This document shows positions 49,220 through 59,189 of a DNA stretch of 64,000 bases, piece by piece. Each line of letters starts with the position of its first letter. Within the stretch, counting starts at the first letter, position 1. Source of the stretch: Sarcomyxa edulis (Eukaryota > Basidiomycota > Agaricomycetes > Agaricales > Mycenaceae); NCBI GenBank assembly GCA_009761415.1, contig QUOL01000006.1, positions 992,001 through 1,056,000 on the forward strand, written 5' to 3'. A program made the translations under genes and the position numbers. The notes beneath the pieces were generated by a model. That model ran no database searches. It was not told the origin of the DNA and saw only the letters and a list, made by a program, of their open reading frames with translations.

Positions 49220-52200
49220 CTAATGTACTCCATTCATCAACCATTCATGTGTCCGCTCAGCCGCCGCATCGTAAACATAATGCACTGACTGCTGCCATCG
49301 TCCGTCGACGTCTTCCCGGTCGGAGTCAGGCTGCTCTTCAGTAGTGCGCACATCTTCCTTGTGCTCATAGAACATATCATCGATGTCAAATGTCGCTGAA
49401 TAGCACACTACGGTTAGCGGTGATTATATCACAGATGTGCTCACTCACGGTCAGACTCAACATCAATGACCTTGCGTTTGCCAAGGGCTTTGGCACTCGG
49501 TTTGACGGATGTATTAATGTCTTCATCATCATCGTGATGACTTAGATCGACGGTAAGATCCTTCAATCCATTGATGAGGGCACTCTCATTGCTACCGGAT
49601 ATACTGGTCATCGAATTCCGATTCGGTGTCACAGGCGATGGACTGCGTGAATTTAGAGAGGGCAATACTGGTGATCTGGGCCCATGTGGGGCAGCAGGAG
49701 GGGGTGCCAATGACTGGGCCAAAGCTGCCGCTTGCGCCGCTGCGTCTTGATGAGAATGTCCGAGAGGTAAATGGTATTGCAAGGGATTTGGAGGAACTGG
49801 AGGAACTGGAGGTGGTGAAGCTGGAGGCGACGGAGAACTGTTTCGAGAGGATGAACTACCCCCCTGAGAGAGAGCTTCCATATGTATTGTTCCGTCTTCG
49901 TCAACGTATTGTAGTTGCTGTATTCGCGTCAATGAAGAGAATCACGTAGATCGTTTGGGTTCACTGTACCTGCCGATCCATTCGGACGTCTCTACGACTT
50001 CGATCCTCCGCTTTACGCTCGATAGCCACACGTTCCAAGTCTTCATAAACCCTCAGCGCCTCGAGTAATTGTTCATTTGCGGCCAACAGAGCAGCTAGTA
50101 ATTGCTCTTCTACTGTTTGCTCGATCGGAGAATCGTCCGATGATGATAGATCATGGTCTTCCGAACGAGAAAGATGTTGACTTCGAATTTGGTCCCGCGA
50201 ACGATCGGCCCCAGCTGATGCCCAAGGTATTTGAGCAAATATGAGTTCTTGCGATGAGCGGCATTTTAAATAAAATTCCTATAGCACATTCTGAGTAAGT
50301 GTCTACGCAAGATGTGCGAGGGCATACGCGTATTATGTCTTTTTTCTTCAAGTCTTCTGGTTTTGCGAATGCTAACGCTTCGGAAAGAAGGGACGCGTTT
50401 CCTTCTCCGATCTTACATTCTTGGAATAGGCGTCGCATATCTTCCTCTAAAGGGATGATGCGGTTCCTCGTCAAGGATTTCCGTTTACGTGGAGCGGTCT
50501 ATGAATGAGAGTGAGTGTAATGCAGCAGAGCTTGAACTTCAGTAATTTACCGGTATATGCGTTTCTGCAGATACAAAAGTCATATCGTTGGGTATATCGT
50601 ATTGAGACTGACGTCGAGAGACAGGTGGATTGAACATGGCATCATCAGTATTGAATGGCAACCCCTATTCCGAGGGATTGAGAATCTTCAGCAACCGAAG
50701 TAAAGAAAATCACTGGGCGAACCTCATCGGGTTTATTATCTGGTTTCACCCTTCTCCATAAACCGCGGAAACCATCTTTGTCACTCTTGTTGTCTTTTTC
50801 TAACAGGTAGAACAAGCTGCATTAGATATAAAGACACGAGGTGCGACGTCGAGGGACGCATAGTATCATGCGTGGGTATTACTATGAGGAAATTGAGCTC
50901 ACTAGTTCCACTTGCGTATGCAGCAGCTGCCAGAACATCCATCAATCGTTCTCGGACAACAGGTGAAGTGCGGGGAGACGATAGAACTTCTTCGAGAGTA
51001 TCCAAGAATTTCCGCGAGGTCGATTGAGAAACGAAGTTATCCGAAGAATTTCGGAGCATGATTGCCCAGAGCTAGGATGTGTCAGTAAAGATACGTTGCA
51101 ACGATAGAATTAGCTCACTCGAGCGGCGGACAATTGAGCAGGAGGTTCTCCATATCTATTCAGAAGGATATCAGTGTGATCCGTGGCAGACGTGCAGGTC
51201 GAAGAACTGGGACATACTTGAATTCTCGTCTAAGAGCTCGCACAGCTTCCTTAGCATTGCTCTCACTTGCAGAAGCTCGGTCACAAACTTCGAGGACAAG
51301 AGTCCAATCTTCAGACGCTGTAGCAGTAAGGAAACCTGCCCAGATGGACAATTGACAGTTAGCTTGGGTAGCTGAACAGCTAAGCAACATACCTATCATT
51401 CTAGTTAGCTCGGCCTGACTGTCCTCCTCTCGTCTGTCCTTGTCCCTCTCCCTCTCCCTCTCGCGTCCTCTGTCTCGATCTTTGTCTTTATCCTTGTCTC
51501 TTTCTTTATCTCTATCCTTCTCTTTGTCCGTTTCTCTGTCCTTGTCCTTGTCCTTGTCCCTGTCCCTTTCTTTGTCCCTTTCCTTGTCCCTGTCCCTCTC
51601 TTTATCTCGATCTTTCACGACCCAAAACGCTTTCTTTTCTCGTTTGTCATCCTTGAGCGAGGTTTCTGAACGCGCCATACGCTCCTCCGATTGTGACCTA
51701 TAGTTCGATGCATCACCTGTATGTGGGTCCAGTGCTCGCAGAATACCCAGCACAGGACTGGGTCCACCATTTGCGGGCCTCTTGCGCGAAAGATGCGAGG
51801 CATTATTATCTCGCACAGTTGCTTTGATTGATGCTGGTGACGTAGTGGAGGTCTTAGATGGAGAAGGCGATCGAGGAGTAAGAGGACTGGGTATTGGGGG
51901 GGAAGCCCCAGGCGGCAATGACGCAAAAGAAGAGGCTCTAGAAGGAGATCGTACGGAGGTGGGAGGGACTGAATTGTGTAAGGCTGGGTCATCGTATTGA
52001 GAAACGACTTCCCAGTGCTCCTCTTCACCAGACGATCTCCGGATTGTTTCCCCGCCTTCGTGGTTGTCAGAAGAGACAGAGGTGGTATATAAAGTATGTT
52101 GCTGATGTATGGGGGTGATTGATTCCTAAGTCGTAGTGAAAGTTGTATATAATTCGTATCAAAAGGACGTGAAGAGCGTACCTCCGAGACTGCACCCGTC

Positions 52201-52268
52201 GCCGATTCCTTAGTACCAGACAAGACTTTCGTGGGTCTGGGCTTGTCTCGTCGGAAAAGATTCTTCAT
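49220..52268 (-). CDS. VHS/GAT-domain trafficking protein with long charged repeat
   Basis: Predicted endosomal/actin-linked trafficking adaptor resembling yeast Lsb5. MKNLFRRDKPRPTKV starts at 52268. After a Ser/Pro-rich stretch comes an Asp/Lys/Arg/Glu repeat of about 80 residues (51440-51640), then SQAELTRMIGM and the VHS domain: ASEDWTLVLEVCDRASASES, NAKEAVRALRREFKYG, PPAQLSAARLWAIMLRNSSD, RKFLDTLEEVLSS. A GAT-like helical bundle follows (PLEEDMRRLFQECKIGEGNA, LLAANEQLLEALRVYEDLER). The C-terminus is Pro/Ser-rich and ends WLMNGVH at 49220. About eight exons. The charged repeat is unusual for this family and may be a linker or an RNA/condensate-binding tract. Confidence 0.8.
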
Positions 52269-53000
52269 CCTGTGAGGGCAGGTACCAGTGTACCTTGACA
52301 CCGAGCGAAACCACCTAATTCGATGTGTCTATTCAAGGGGATTCAGCCTAACGCACTCGAGGCTGTGTGTACCCCACGTGGAAAGTTACGTCTGTGACAA
52401 GTAATGATTGCCACGGAGCTTCAAACTCTGAGCTGAGATTCAATTTGCTTTGAAAGTTGGTTTATTTCCAGGCTCCTAAAACTAGCCTCTCGTATCGCTC
52501 GTCGGGCTAAATCCCAGTCTAAGTAGACAAATCATTTTTATGTCACATCAGCAAACCAGTCTTTTAGCCATAGAGAGGTATAGTAAATGATTGACAGTGT
52601 AGTTGCCATAAAGGACCATAGAACTCTCAAGAAATCATAGAAACAGGTGAAACTTACTGGTTCTCTGTAGATCTACATAGCTTGGGGAAGTATCTATGAA
52701 GTCTCCAAAGGTCTATGTCCAGTACGGTGATCCGAATAAACATCTGGGATATTTTTTTCAAAGTTCAATTTGCCTGCCCTAGACTTGGATGTGCCACGTG
52801 TGTGCCGTGAACGCCAGCACATCCATCATGTTCACCACCCTCTGTTCATTTCATCTGCAACATCAACCTCTACCGTCCACAACGACAATGCATCTGTATC
52901 CATCATCCCAGGCACTGCTGCCCAGGTCAGTATATCCAGTCTCTCGCAAATATTTTCATTTATGAAGCTGTTGTAATTCTCAGGTACAAGCGCTGAAACC
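52269..53000. other. Repeat-rich intergenic DNA
   Basis: Contains many short words of the CTATAGA, GTAGATC and CATAGA kind, also seen inside the 3.4-kb TIR element, and no supported gene. It appears to be part of a second, more decayed repeat unit that extends to about 53970. Confidence 0.4.
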
Positions 53001-53330
53001 CCGGGAAGCATGGTGTCTACCAAGGAGCAAGTCTCCCTCAGAGGTACGTTCCTTCTAGTCTTTTCAATGTGTAGTCGATAATCATTCCACTCTACAGACT
53101 ACATCACTTGTGTGCCCGAGGCACAAAAGCCGATCTACTACTTCGTTAGTGAATCACTTGCTTCCGTCCCTTCCTTGAGATTCCCAAGAACAAGGGCTTC
53201 AATGTTCTTCTCCTTGTCAACCCCATCAACGAGTACACCATCACAACGGAAGGTCGCCGAGGACAAGGCGAACAAGTCCCTCAGTAACCTGACTTACCTA
53301 CTTTTTGAGACTGCTATAGGGAACGGGACG
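53000..53330 (+). pseudogene. Hsp90 gene fragment, frameshifted
   Basis: A piece of the middle domain of an Hsp90 gene. An exon reading STKEQVSLR ends at a GTACGT donor; the next exon reads DYITCVPEAQKPIYYF, matching Hsp90's conserved DYxTRMPExQKxIYY stretch. After a one-base shift the other frame reads FLEIPKNKGFNVLLLVNP and INEYTIT, matching the strand that follows in Hsp90. The intron is retained, so it was copied from genomic DNA, not cDNA. Nothing beyond this fragment is present, and the frame break makes it non-functional. It lies next to a G-rich minisatellite. Confidence 0.6.
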
Positions 53331-53334
53331 TGGG

Positions 53335-53690
53335 GGTAGGGAAGGAAACAACGCAAGGGTGGGGAACGAGACGCAGGCTGACGCAGGGGTAGGGAATGAG
53401 ATGCGGGGGAGGGGAACGACACGAGGATGGGTAACAAGACACGGGGGTAAGGAACAAAACACGGAGGTAGGGAACAAGACGCAGGCTGACGCAGGGGTGG
53501 GGAACGAGACGTGGGGGTGGGGAACAACGAGAGGGTGGAGAATGACGCAAGGGTGGGGAACGGGACGCGGGGGTAGGGAACGAGACGAGAGGGAAGGGAA
53601 CAAGACAAGAGGGAAGGGAACAAGACAAGGGGGTAGGGAACGAGACTCGGGGTAGAGACTCGGGAGAGACAGCAGAGAGGGATGGAACAA
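53335..53690 (-). repeat. G-rich minisatellite, same family as 8965-9300
   Basis: About 17 degenerate copies of GGGGTAGGGAACGAGACGC-like units of 20-21 bp. Its reverse complement has the TTGTCTTGTTCCCTACCC form seen in the TIR element. Open frames over it are composition artefacts. Confidence 0.75.
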
Positions 53691-53976
53691 GAAGGTGGTG
53701 TGGTTGGGAAGGTCATTGCAACTGTAGATTCAGTGCAGTTGTTCATAGTATGTAGTACTTGAATACATGATATTTTTTGCTTCACTCTTCTCTTTGCTTA
53801 CTCATAGAACTGCATTGTCATTATTAGATTATTATATTTGATCTGGCTAATTCTACGTAGATGTGCAGAGTGCTCCATAGAATATACATAGACTGACCAT
53901 AGAAGAGCTATAGAAGACATAAAAAAACCACTTCTTTGTAGATCTATAAATCCCAGGACCCTTTCTATGGGGTCTT

Positions 53977-54145
53977 AATTGAAGGGAGACACTTCAGAGA
54001 GCACTGGAGTCGAGCTTCACTGTCAAAGATAAAGAGCAGTGAGCTGACTCCAGGGAAGGCTAAGTCATCTGAAGTAAACAATAGTAAACAAGTAAAGGGG
54101 CTGAAAGCGAAATAAAGACAGAGTTCTTTAGCACAAATCCCAACA
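53977..54145 (-). repeat. LTR, inverted orientation, 57 bp shorter than full length
   Basis: Reverse complement of the 3' LTR at 56416-56640. It lacks exactly one 57-bp unit (a 27-bp direct repeat plus 30-bp spacer), leaving a single copy of the 27-bp word. No matching 5-bp target duplicate flanks it. Confidence 0.8.
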
Positions 54146-54154
54146 GATGATGAT

Positions 54155-56386
54155 GTGCCGCATCATGGGGGAGATGACGATTTAGACGACTTTAGAGTTG
54201 ATGCACCACCTCCTCAGCCACCTCAGCAGCCTAATGCAGGCGATGCTCCAGGTAATGCTCCGGACTTTGCTCCTCCTGTCGCACCTCCTTTACCACATCA
54301 ACCACCTCAACCTCCTCTACCACGTACTCCCTCTCCTCCTCCACAAGCTCGACGTCGTAATCCTCCGCGTCTGCAGCGTCCCAAAGGTTCCATGAACTTG
54401 CAGGATTTGCAGCGACGCAACGTCCCAGCTCCCTTACAACGCCTCCCAACTCCAGCAGCAGCTCCAGCTCCTCCCAGACCAGAATCACCGGATCCTCTTC
54501 AGATGACTCCGCCTCTGCCAACTGCTCCTCTCCCTGATCATCCTCCTGCCGCTCCTCCTCCTCGCCAGTCTGTTTCCCCTGATCCACTCGATAACTGGGA
54601 CACATCACGCAAGCCACCTCCAGACTCGGATGAAGAAGATGTCGAAGCTCAGGATGTTGCCAGTGATCCAGATGTCCTGATGGCCGGTCTTGAATTTGTG
54701 GCCACAGCCCAATTCGACGACTATCTGACCTGGACTGAGTTAGCAGCAGAGCTCTTTCCAACCAAGGAGTTTGCTTTGCGAGCTGCAGCTTTCAAGGCGT
54801 CCAGTTCTCATCAGAACGAGCCACGCAGTTTCAAGGAAGCGATGGAGCGCCCTGAACCGGAGCGCACTCGCTGGCTGAATGCTGCCACTGAAGAGATTGA
54901 GTCCCTCGTTCAGAACGACACTTTCAAGCTAGTTGAGTTGCCGCCTGGTGCAAGGGCCATTGGGAGCAAGTGGGTGTTCAAGGTAAAACGGAATGCAGAT
55001 GGCTCTGTTGAGCGCTACAAGGGCCGCTTGGTCGCTCAAGGCTTCTCACAGCGCCCTGGCTTTGACTACACAGAGACATTTGCTCCAACGCCGCAGTGGT
55101 TGTCTCTCAGAGCCATACTCGCTATCGTTGCTATCGAGGACTTGGAGTGTGAAAGCATCGACATCTCGTCTGCTTTCCTGTATGGTTGGTTGAAGGAGAA
55201 GGTATACATGCGTCAGCCTGAAGGTTTTCAGACCAAACTTCCTCACTGGGTGATGCTTCTCATCAAGTCTCTCTACGGCTTGAAACAGTCCGGTCGCAAC
55301 TGGCACTTGGAGCTGAACACCACTTTGGAAAAGATGGGGTTCAAGCGGATTGTGTGTGAGAACAGTGTCTGGGTCTACCTCCGTGACAGTGTGCGCATCA
55401 TCATTCTTGTTTTCATTGACGATATGACGATTGCAGCCAAGTCCAAGGCCGACATCCAGAAGGTCAAGGAAGAGCTCAAGTCCCACTTCAAGCTTCGTGA
55501 CTTGGGTCCTACTTCTTTCCTTCTGGGAGTCGAAATCACTTGTGACCGTTCCACTCGCACCCTCAATCTCTGCCAGCGCCAGTACATCATCGACCTCCTC
55601 CAGTGATTCAACCTCTCTGAAGCTAATCCTGTCTCCACTCCTCTCGACCCCAACATCAAGCTCAGTGCGTCCATGTCTCCAAAAACTCCGGAAGAGATTG
55701 CAGCGATGCATTCTATTCCCTACATCAACGCCGTAGGTGCTTTGTCTTATCTTGCCATTGCAACGCGCCCAGACATCTCTTACACGGTCGGTGTGCTTGC
55801 ACGCTTCTGTAAGAATCTTGGGATGCAGCACTGGGCAGCCGTCAAACACCTCCTTCGCTATCTCAAAGGCTCCATGGACTACAAGCTCTCCTACTCTCCT
55901 TCCGATTCCCCTGAACTGTTCACCACCTACACCGATGCGGACCACGGCGGCAATCCTGACAACGGACGATCTACATCTGGCTACGTCGTCAAGATGGGAA
56001 CCGGTGCCATTGGCTGGCGCAGTCGACTTCAAACCCTGGTTGCTCTTTCCACCACAGAAGCTGAGTTTGTTGCAGCTACTTATGCCGGTACTGAAATACT
56101 ATATCTTCGCAACCTCTTCTCTGCCATGGGTTACTCGTTCGACACACCATCCACTTTGCACATCGACAACAACTCCGCTCTGTCTGTTGCCAAAAACCCG
56201 GAACACCACGGTCGTATGAAACACTTGAATCTTCGGTTCTACTGGTTGAGGGACAAGGTGGAGAAAGGACACATTGGTCTCAAGTATCTTCCGACGGCTC
56301 AGATGCCTGCAGATATCTTGACCAAGGCGTTGGGACGGATGAAGGTGTTGGATATGGTGAAAATGCTTGGTTTGCGTAAAGGTTGA
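54155..56386 (+). mobile_element. Ty1/copia retrotransposon remnant: reverse transcriptase and RNase H
   Basis: Only the 3' half of a copia pol gene remains; gag, protease and integrase are absent. After an acidic, Pro-rich linker come the RT blocks: GSKWVFKVKRNADGSVERYK, RLVAQGFSQRPGFDY, FLYGWLKEKVYMRQPEGF, LYGLKQSGRNWH and the active site VFIDDM, then LGPTSFLLGVEI. An in-frame TGA (55604-55606) cuts the frame; RNase H continues open with YTDADHGGN, STSGYVVKMG, ALSTTEAEFVAA, HIDNNSALSVAKNPEHHGR and ADILTKALGRMK to 56386. A purine-rich primer site (ATGGGGGAG) precedes the 3' LTR. The flanking LTRs point in opposite directions. Confidence 0.9.
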
Positions 56387-56415
56387 TTTTGCAGAGTTGC
56401 ATCATCATGGGGGAG

Positions 56416-56640
56416 TGTTGGGATTTGTGCTAAAGAACTCTGCCTTATTTCGCTTTCAGCCACTTTACTTGTTTACTATTGTTTACTTCAGATGACTTAG
56501 CCTTCCCTGGAGTCAGCTCACTGCTCTTTATCTTTGACAGTGAAGCTCGACTCCAGGTACGTCGTCTTACTCTACTTAATATACATATCTTTGACAGTGA
56601 AGCTCGACTCCAGTGCTCTCTGAAGTGTCTCCCTTCAATA
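56416..56640 (+). repeat. Copia 3' long terminal repeat
   Basis: Begins TGTTGGGATTTGTGC directly after the polypurine tract and ends CTCCCTTCAATA. It contains the direct repeat pair ATCTTTGACAGTGAAGCTCG. Nearly identical to the solo LTR at 60818-61043. Confidence 0.85.
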
Positions 56641-57047
56641 CAAACTCGGAGTTGAGCCAAAGCCGAGCCGTGCCGGAAGCATTTGCACAACATGACCAAA
56701 CTTCGGTAGTATTTGTTCGTGGGGCAAAAACTCAAAAACTTGCATAGAGCCGGCTGTGACCGGTTGACCCGTGACCCGGAAGGGCAAGTGCACTGCACGG
56801 AGGCCCTTGTGACGCGTGACTGTGCACTATCACCCGTGCATACAGTACCGGGGTGCTACAGGCTGTCAACACTCACTGCGTTTTCTGCTGGGTATAAAAC
56901 CGTCGTTACAAGGTGCTATACATCTTGTAACGGTCTTGTATAAAAAAATCCTTACGGACAATAACATCTCCACGATACACTTATCTTTCGTGAGATAGCG
57001 AGTGTGTCATCTAAGGAATTACAGGGTGTATCACTCAAGATATTGGC
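56641..57047. promoter_or_regulatory. Intergenic region with TATA box and hairpin
   Basis: TATAAAA at 56893-56899 lies 149 bp before the ATG at 57048. A perfect 9-bp inverted repeat (CGTTACAAG 56904-56912 and its complement 56924-56932) follows. It may be the promoter of the short orphan gene downstream or the decayed end of an element. Confidence 0.35.
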
Positions 57048-57353
57048 TTGGTATCAGCTCCATCAACAGATTTATCTAGACTGTATCAAAATCCTCGTTA
57101 CATTGGCTACATCGTGTATCGTAGTCGTCGTTACGGTGGGAATAAGTCTCAAAAATATTCGAATAAATTGCGAATGACTAAGCACATGGTTCGGCATATC
57201 GATGCTTCCGATGCTCCCGATGATCCCAACGAGCCCTCGTCCCGCAATACACCTCCTCGCTATCAGCTAACATACAGACAACCAGTGGAAATTGGTGAAT
57301 TGAGTATCATGAAAGATCTCATTTGTTGTGCTATAGTTGGAAGATCTCGTTAG
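57048..57353 (+). CDS. Orphan basic hypothetical protein (101 aa)
   Basis: Single open frame MVSAPSTDLSRLYQNPRYIG..., rich in Arg, Lys and Tyr (YRSRRYGGNKSQKYSNKLRM), then acidic/Pro-rich (DASDAPDDPNEPSSR). No family recognised. A TATA box lies 149 bp upstream. It converges on the gene ending at 57379, only 25 bp away. Could be a real orphan or a transposon-borne frame. Confidence 0.35.
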   Translation: MVSAPSTDLSRLYQNPRYIGYIVYRSRRYGGNKSQKYSNKLRMTKHMVRHIDASDAPDDPNEPSSRNTPPRYQLTYRQPVEIGELSIMKDLICCAIVGRSR

Positions 57354-57378
57354 ATCAGCATAAATATTCAAAAGCTAC

Positions 57379-58261
57379 TCACCAGCTGCCATATTTGAAA
57401 AATACAGCCAGATTGGCTGGGTGTGTTCGCCTAGTGGGAGTAAATGGGGCGGGGTGATCCTCAAGAATGATCGTTCTGCGTGCCTGAGTGGCCATCTGGA
57501 CATTCGCGTGAGTTCTTCATGTATATAGCCATCTTGTATACAAAAGAAACCATACCGACACATGGTGAGCCCAACAAATCATGTCCTGAGATAAGTTCTG
57601 ATGAGACAAGTCAGCTCTATGCCTTGATAATGATGCATAGACACTTACCGCATTACGGTTGTCTTCGGAGAGAGCGAGGTGCCCGAAGAAGTCGGAGATG
57701 AGGTTGCGGGAAGTCAACGGATACACCGACAGTGAATGTATGGCACCAATCTGGTGCATCGTGTTCACATAGGGCTCCATACCAAGTACCCAAGATGGCC
57801 TGCGGACTTTTCTTGTGCCAGACTAGTACACCGGAATCTTCGGGCATGGTGACAGTAAGATATAACACGTAGTGCTCGAAGTATTGGGAGTCGAGGAACG
57901 GATCATCGGGATCCGAGTCTGGAGGCACAACGGTCTTCGTACAGCAAGTTAGAAAGCGCACAAAGAAATTTCGAGAAAAACGTACCGGAACATATCCCAT
58001 CTCGACATGGCAGGAAACCTGGGCCGGAATGAGCTCTGTAGTGGGCAAACGGGGATCCTCTCGTGGCCAAAGACTTGGATTGGCCTGTATCCATTTATCG
58101 AGCTCGTTTGGGAAGAGGCCTTCATCTCGACGAAGTATGCGGGCGCGTCCAGCTGGAGTATGACGATTGAACGGATTCCCCGGAAGGATGATGGGGCTGG
58201 GTGGGCTCGGAGAGAGGGAGGGTGGTTTGGGGGGTGTATTGGGTGGACTCGGATGTTGCAT
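57379..58261 (-). CDS. Orphan hypothetical protein, multi-exon, probable frameshift
   Basis: Not recognised. It starts MQHPSPPNTPPKPPSLS and has a conserved-looking body: GRARILRRDEGLFPNELDKW, CHVEMGYVPV, then after an intron TVVPPDSDPDDPFLDSQYFE and VLYLTVTMPEDSGVLVWHKK. Around 57780-57830 the frame switches by one base to SLSVYPLTSRNLISDFFGHL. Later exons give NLSQDMICWAHHV and ARRTIILEDHPAPFTPTRRT, ending FFKYGSW. The switch has no normal intron to explain it, so the copy may be frameshifted. The neighbourhood is transposon-rich. Confidence 0.4.
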
Positions 58262-58356
58262 GACGGGGAAAAGAGATATGGACTAAGCCCCATCACTCGA
58301 AGGATTGAAAAAAGTCAGCAATGGAGGCATGCGTGTAAAACGATGTACTGTGCATC

Positions 58357-58548
58357 TGATACAACATGTATCACTGTGTAACATACCGTGCGCGATACAT
58401 CGCGTGTCAAGATTGCATCGTATTAGCGTTACCCATACGATACATGAGTTTACACTGTCGATACATTCGAAAAAGTCTGAAAAGGAGCACTGTATAAGTC
58501 GGAGGCTTTTACGAGACCGATACAACCGATACAAGCTTACACACACCT
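58357..58548. repeat. GATACA-word cluster
   Basis: The word CGATACA or its complement occurs about eight times in 190 bp, including a palindromic GCGATACATCGC. It adjoins the MITE and may be a subterminal repeat region of an element. Confidence 0.4.
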
Positions 58549-58945
58549 TACAGCTAAAAAGCGATCGATAGACCTGATTTTGCGCCGTTCCGCTCAGGAA
58601 TTTTGTTTACTTTTGGAGCGGGTACAAATAAAACTAGACCCAAACTAGACCACTTTTGGCGAGAACACGTGGCTCGATCTGTCCAAAAAAGGAGCTGCTG
58701 CCTCTGCAGCAGCACTATCCGTCTATTCTCCCCTTCAAATTGACTTCTGAGATGCGCGTATCTTGCTCAAAGATAAAATGTGCTTCAAGACCATTCTGCA
58801 TCGAAGACCTGGAGAGCAAAACTCATTTCTGAAAGGACCAAATGGGGAGATTTATTTTTGGTTTATTTGTACCCACTCCAAAAGTCAACAAAATTCCTGA
58901 GCGGAACGGCGCAAAATCAGGTCTATCGATCGCTTTTTAGCTGTA
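58549..58945. mobile_element. 393-bp MITE with 80-bp terminal inverted repeats and TA duplication
   Basis: Element 58551-58943. The left end begins CAGCTAAAAAGCGATCGATA and is inverted at the right end for about 80 bp with few mismatches. TA flanks both ends (58549-58550, 58944-58945). The 230-bp interior has no coding capacity. The TA duplication fits a Tc1/mariner/pogo transposase such as the one encoded next door, but its tip differs from that of the 3.4-kb element. Confidence 0.85.
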
Positions 58946-59189
58946 CGCTTGGTAACAAACTCACAATACTGTATCATTTCGACCGAGTGTTCAAATAACG
59001 CGTCACGAGACGGTCTGAACTGAACACTTAGCAAAATGATAGCGGTCACAAAGGACCAGTGAACAGTGTGATAAACGAAGATTTATATAAGCTGAAAATC
59101 GAAAAATCTCGCTGAGTAGGGGTTCAGAGAGTCTTTACAAGGCTATGTAAAGCTACGAGAATAAGAGACACGAAAAGCGTGCACCTACA
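58946..59189. other. Short gap between MITE and transposase gene
   Basis: About 240 bp downstream of the transposase stop codon. Nothing recognisable is seen. Confidence 0.4.

Noticed and set aside
51440..51703. Plus-strand frame made almost only of Ser and Leu
   Set aside because: It is the antisense of the charged repeat in the VHS/GAT gene.
53294..53785. Three overlapping frames (two Ser/Pro-rich, one Gly/Thr-rich)
   Set aside because: All are readings of the G-rich minisatellite and do not extend into unique sequence.
55046..56032. 328-codon minus-strand frame
   Set aside because: Antisense of the copia reverse transcriptase and RNase H region.
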